Shown here: in pieces, positions 59,645-64,000 of the stretch
Numbering within the stretch: the first letter of the stretch is position 1
Layout: every line of letters starts with the position of its first letter
NCBI GenBank assembly: GCA_001466705.2
Contig: LATX02000242.1
Span: 186,001-250,000, forward strand
Reading direction: 5' to 3'
Origin: Moniliophthora roreri
Taxonomy: Eukaryota > Basidiomycota > Agaricomycetes > Agaricales > Marasmiaceae
DNA length: 64,000 bases
Notes under the pieces: generated by a model
What the model was told of the DNA's origin: nothing
Seen by the model: only the letters and a program-made list of their open reading frames with translations
Database searches by the model: none
Translations under genes and position numbers: made by a program

Positions 59645-59936
59645 TCAGACAACGGGAGGCTGTGTAGGCTTGGTATCACCGTGTCCGCCGCCGGTACGCT
59701 GGTCGTATTCTACGCTCAGCATTATCAGTACCCGACACACCAGAACAAGGAATGGTCAACGTACCAGCAGGATCCCGACTAGCAACAGCCGCTCTGGTCG
59801 CGCTTCCACCTTCGGGTGCACCCTTTGCTAGTCTCTCCCTCTCCTTCTTCTCAAGCTTGTTCAAGTCGACTTGTTGCTTGGCTTCGGCGGGGATTTGGTC
59901 AACGGGTTGGTTGCCAACAAATTTCTGGGTAGTCAT
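59645..59936 (-). CDS. Small hydrophilic protein, 78 residues
   Basis: Two exons, 59765-59936 and 59645-59709, with a 55-nt intron (GTACGT donor, GTAG acceptor). The first exon encodes MTTQKFVGNQPVDQIP, a charged central helix (NKLEKKERERLAKG) and GGSATRAAVASRD; the second ends GGGHGDTKPTQPPVV. No signal peptide, Cys or membrane segment, and a hydrophilic composition. Not recognised with certainty; it looks like a stress- or development-associated small protein of the hydrophilin sort (inference). An intron may lie in its 5' leader. Confidence 0.6.
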
Positions 59937-62900
59937 GATGATTTGGTCTCGTTGGTTAGGTGGGATGAGTTTGGTTATCTGGCAAAAGGGCTCGACGATG
60001 AGAGAGGGCTTTATACACCGGCCATGGAGCATGCTTTCAGGTTGATGTCATTTGTGATGTCGACGTTTTGTGTGCTTTGTTGGTGAATGTCATTGGTGGA
60101 TTTTCACCTTCTCCATGTTCTCCGCCGATACTCCACTTCTCGGCATCGACGGACAACTCGACCAGTCTCGAAGTTTCTTTGATGACCTCGTTTGGAAGCT
60201 CGCCAGCAAAATGCGCGGACCGCAAAGCATGGTTTTTCTCGATGCAACTCGAGTCCCTGTTCTGGGCTCTTCAGCTTCAAGATTCGCAGTTTTATACCTT
60301 CGACGATACAGATACATTCATGTGGCTCGTTGCTGTCTGGAGGGTACTTGTAAGATAATCTCCGCCTTCAAACATCTCACACCGTTTCGCCCTGCATGGG
60401 TTCCTTTGATTTGACAGCTTCGATACGAGCTAATCTTGGAAGTGGAAATCTTAATTCAACAGGAACACGCGTATATATAGATACTCGGTGCTTTCCTATG
60501 CTAGTCGGTGAGCCATCCTCAGCCATTCATTTCCCTGAATTTGTACTTCCCCGAGCCGGTTCCAGGAAATGCATAGATGGAATTTTGCGGGTGGGATAGG
60601 AGGGAGAAGTGGACCGATTCCGTGGCTTGCATTCACCGCTCTGTGTCCGAGTTCTTTCTCACTTGGTCGGAGCGCAGATGTCTAAAGTGATGGTGACTGG
60701 ACCATTGGTTCTTAGGTGGTAAGCAGCCTCAACCTGTAGTTCAATCTCCCTGTGATCTGACAGTAATTCTGGTATACTACAGTTCCTTGTGTGGACAGTG
60801 GATGAAAACTACCATTTATAGCATTCAACACCTATGGCATGCCTCCATACACTTGATCCATTTCGTAGGTTATCCAACACTCCTCTGGAGCTGCTTATCC
60901 ACAAGCAAATCTTCCATCCACCCAGGTCGAACCTCACCCAGACTGAGCGCTAATACTCGGGCTGGGCGCCTCGCCATTGATACGGCACAAGAGCACCTTC
61001 TGCAAGGAATTTGGGGGTACAGCACCCTATGAGTTCCAATGCAAACTTGCGGGCATCTCCCGTGACGGAGTTCCCATGTCATCTCATACCTTAAGTTTTT
61101 CCATGTAAGTGTTGTTATCACTGGTTCATTCCACAGCAATGACAAGACCCTTACCCGGCCTTAGATTTTCCGGGACCAGCGCTGACAGGTTTAGATTTTC
61201 TGTTGAACATAGCATGTTCAGATCTACGACACTATCAAACCCGTGCTCAACCTTATCGCATTGGTCCGATTTCGTTCGCGTCTATACCATCACAATCTCA
61301 ATGACGAGCATTGGGAGTCTAGTCGGTATCGTTTCCACCAGAAGAGCATAACGAACGAAAACGACCAGGTCCGAGTCACCTTCTTCGCTGGCCGTAACAC
61401 ATAATGTTGGAACTTCAATATCGATCATCACCTCATTTCTTCCACAGAGGACAGAACAAATTTAAGCTTCTCCGGCTCGGAGTACAGTACTAATAGACAG
61501 TTAATATTGGGAAATCGGAATCAAACATCCATGTTTGCCTTTATCATGTCTTAGGAAAGCATGGAGTGATTGGCCAAAACTGGCCGACCTCGTAAAGGTA
61601 AACTGTATCCCATGTGGTCCAGCGGGGACAAGCTTGGTGCAACGAGCCATTGGAGAAAAACAGTTGACGTTGGGCGCCGTTGCAGTTCATTATATGCCAG
61701 TCAGCAAACCAGAAAGCGAGTACGTTATTATTACCAGAGAACAGATCCCGTACTTTCGTCCCAGGAGATGCGAGCTTGCGAGCACCCGAGTCGGGGCTCG
61801 TGGGGCTTTACTTAAATCCCTTCAGTTGTATGCTCTTGCGGAAGGTGCTGTTACGCTTTTTGTGAGCATTAAGACCGTGTTAGGTCAATGTGGGTCGCTT
61901 AAGCTTGCTCGAGATCGCCCTCGGCGAAAACTTGCTACCAGTGCTCGAGTTCATTCTAACCAAGTGAGAGATGTATCACAGTTGTTCTTGAGCCTGGATT
62001 GCTTGACAGGGCGCTGAGAGTCGAGATACCCGGACTCTATGAGGCCGCCCGGTTCGCTCTTGTGGTTCTGCAGCTAGAATCGATAGCCAGGGTTAAATTA
62101 TAAACTAAATCGTTATTAATACCGTCTCATGAACAGCATGACACCAGAAGACCTGTCAATGTCGAGTCGGTACCGGTAAGGGGTCGTGAGGGTACAGTAT
62201 CTTTTCCAAATTGCCAAGTAAACCTGGCTAGTGCTCACCGCTTGACATCTTCCTCAACCAGGAACAGCATATTCCTTATTTCGTTCCAATCGCGAGGTCG
62301 CACGACCCACAAATAACTGATTTGAATCTCGGGACGGGCCTAAGTCTGTGGATTTCTCTTGTATAGTTTGTGCTACGCACCTTTTCATATCCTTCATATC
62401 CTAAGCCCTCACTTCGCATCCAGAAGTTAATGAGAGCGGTAAATAAGAAACTGCACGGTCAAACTCGGCCAATTCACGTAAGTTGCCTCCAGAAGTGCAT
62501 TGGAGTCAGTACAGATCTGTGCAATCCGTCTTCTGCAGCCCGGCTCGAAAGTCAGATATATTGTCAGATGGCAAAGAACCGGTTCACCTGCTTGTCGTCC
62601 AGCCTTCGGTTGGCACCTCGCAGACACCCGATGAAGGCGTTGATCTAGGATACAAGCAACTTCAAGATACCAGGCACGAAAACGCAGGAGGACAATGTGA
62701 GTAAATGGAGCAGCACCCGGCCAGCACACTTTCTCACCCGGCCATGCGAAAAGATGTGGACTTTCGTTCCAGCTGTCTGTACCATAGTCGTAGGCCGCAT
62801 TTGATGATGACCAGGCGTGTACCACTCCACAATGCCTACCTCAGCTCAAGTCGAACACGGCATCACTCGAGTGCATATCTTCCATTGGCGCTGATCGGGT

Positions 62901-63233
62901 CTCGAGGGCCAATCAGATCCACCGGCGATCCGCGATACACGGTAAAACCTTCCGGAAGGTCTGTGAGGTGAACACTCGTACACTAGATGAAGCTGCTATT
63001 CTTAGCAAGTAATATCATCGACCGAAGATGTCGTGAAACAGTGGTCAGGGTCCGATGGCAAGTACGAGTCCATTTCCCGGCGAAAGTTCGAGAGCGAAGC
63101 CGAATGACGAATCGATCAATCTATCAACCACAACTTTCCCACACCGTTCCGCAAAAGGAAAAGAATCGTAACTAAACATAAAATCTTCCACCTTGAGACG
63201 CGATTACTCCGACTTCGATGAGGTACTGATTTA
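59937..63233. other. Gene-poor region
   Basis: About 3.3 kb with many medium frames on both strands (for example plus 61535-62017) but no domain, signal or consistent splice model. CTTGC(A/G)A(A/G)CACCCGAGTCGGG near 61,787 also occurs near 54,828, a small dispersed repeat. Confidence 0.5.
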
Positions 63234-63405
63234 CAGTCGACTCTTTCATAACCCATACACCTAATAACCCATACTCTCCCATACGTTTGGGGCACGAAAA
63301 AAACCTTATTTTCGGCCGTAAACGCTCCCTGAAAGCCCATGCTTTTCTATACCCCATATACTATGGCATCCACTGAATGGTATAGGTTATGAGAGAGAGA
63401 GTCTG
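63234..63405. mobile_element. TA-flanked MITE, copy 2
   Basis: 172 bp beginning CAGTCGACTCTTTCATAACC and ending GAGAGAGAGAGTCTG, flanked by TA on both sides (63232-63233 and 63406-63407). Its reverse complement aligns with copy 1 at 49681-49883 through CATACCATTC, ATGGGGTA.AG, CTTTCAG and the CCCCAA block. It lacks the tandem TATGGAGTATGG units of copy 1. Confidence 0.8.
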
Positions 63406-64000
63406 TAGTCAGGAACTCGCCTTCGGCCCGGGGCGGTCGGAATAAGGATGCTCGAATCTGAGCACGCTCTAGCACCAGAAGATTGGCGAAAACATAAAGG
63501 ACAGACTACATCTTCGGTTCGACCTCACTACTCGTCACCCTTTGGCTTGATACTCAGCTCACTGACATTCCACAGGAAGCATATTGAGGAATAGTTGAAC
63601 TTTCGTTAGACGTATGCTCGCAGCAGGTTGTTCGTCGATCATGCGGAACTTTTTCCCGTTTTTAGGCTAGCTCCGCCAACTTGTATTATGGAGCGTCAAG
63701 TTGAACTTTATGCATCATGTCTAAGCGGGGCTTAAAGCGATGAATCATTGACGCAGGAAAAATCGTCGAAGGTGATACACGGATAGAGCAAAGAGAGATT
63801 CTATGACATCTAGATATCAGGTGAATCTAGCGCCGCCGCCACTGAACCAATGTCATATTCCAAGGTCCCTTTGTTGGATTCATAACACGCGGGTTATCAG
63901 ATACTAATTGACAGTATATCTGGATATGAGGTCGTTCCGTCCTCCGGGGACGAAATCCGAGAAAATATCATGTTGCTCTGGAGTTTGCTACCAGGCACGA
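63406..64000. other. Intergenic, no gene seen
   Basis: The last 600 bp show no supported frame or repeat. Confidence 0.5.

Noticed and set aside
61535..62017. Plus-strand 160-codon frame
   Set aside because: No recognisable motif, no convincing start context or introns, and it overlaps a dispersed GC-rich word also found at 54.8 kb.
1..64000. CRISPR arrays, bacterial operons, rRNA or tRNA genes
   Set aside because: No regularly spaced repeats, no Shine-Dalgarno-type gene packing and no tRNA cloverleaf or rRNA sequence was recognised. A covariance-model scan would be needed to exclude a small RNA gene.

Overview
The window is nuclear DNA of a filamentous basidiomycete, most likely an Agaricomycete mushroom fungus. 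The evidence is intron-dense genes with mostly 48-67 nt GT-AG introns, a secreted GMC oxidoreductase and a tyrosinase, an N-terminal RDQ-type motif and NACHT protein of the kind common in mushrooms, a Ty3/gypsy element, and no bacterial-type operons. All exon models were built by eye from reading frame, splice sites and, where possible, comparison of copies inside the window. They are predictions.

Layout. 0-10.4 kb: a Zn2Cys6 regulator with a coiled coil (minus strand, runs off the left edge), a protein with a short N-terminal RDQ-type motif (plus), a coiled-coil protein and a helical-bundle plus pseudokinase protein (both minus). 11.4 kb: a small inverted-repeat element. 12.5-14.8 kb: a secreted GMC oxidoreductase. 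15.8-23.1 kb: a full-length Ty3/gypsy retrotransposon with 454-bp LTRs and a CACAC target duplication, decayed by many TGA stops and some frameshifts. 23.4-26.0 kb: a NACHT NTPase. 26-34.9 kb: a gene-poor stretch with a duplicated segment, two decayed genes and one small coiled-coil gene. 35-39.1 kb: a large low-complexity protein. 39.8-42.3 kb: a second copy of the RDQ-motif protein. 42.5-44 kb: rearranged fragments of the two neighbouring housekeeping-type genes plus a 666-bp inverted repeat. 44.5-47.0 kb: DUS3 (tRNA dihydrouridine synthase). 48.2-49.4 kb: a C2H2 zinc-finger protein. 49.4-56.3 kb: gene-poor, with a TA-flanked MITE, a DUS3 pseudogene and a tyrosinase pseudogene. 56.3-60 kb: an apparently intact tyrosinase, a small membrane protein and a 78-residue protein. 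The rest to 64 kb holds no supported gene except a second MITE copy.

Themes. (1) Several genes look like parts of fungal self/non-self or cell-death systems. They are a NACHT NTPase, two other genes that share its first-exon motif, and a protein with an MLKL-like layout (helical bundle followed by a pseudokinase). A functional link between them is inference only. (2) The base composition records CpG decay: two gene bodies and the DNA around the retroelement have almost no CpG, the two LTRs differ only by transitions that are mostly at CpG, and every premature stop I could place in the element is TGA. (3) Segmental duplication is frequent: DUS3, tyrosinase, the large gene and a 26.8/32.6-kb segment all have broken copies nearby.
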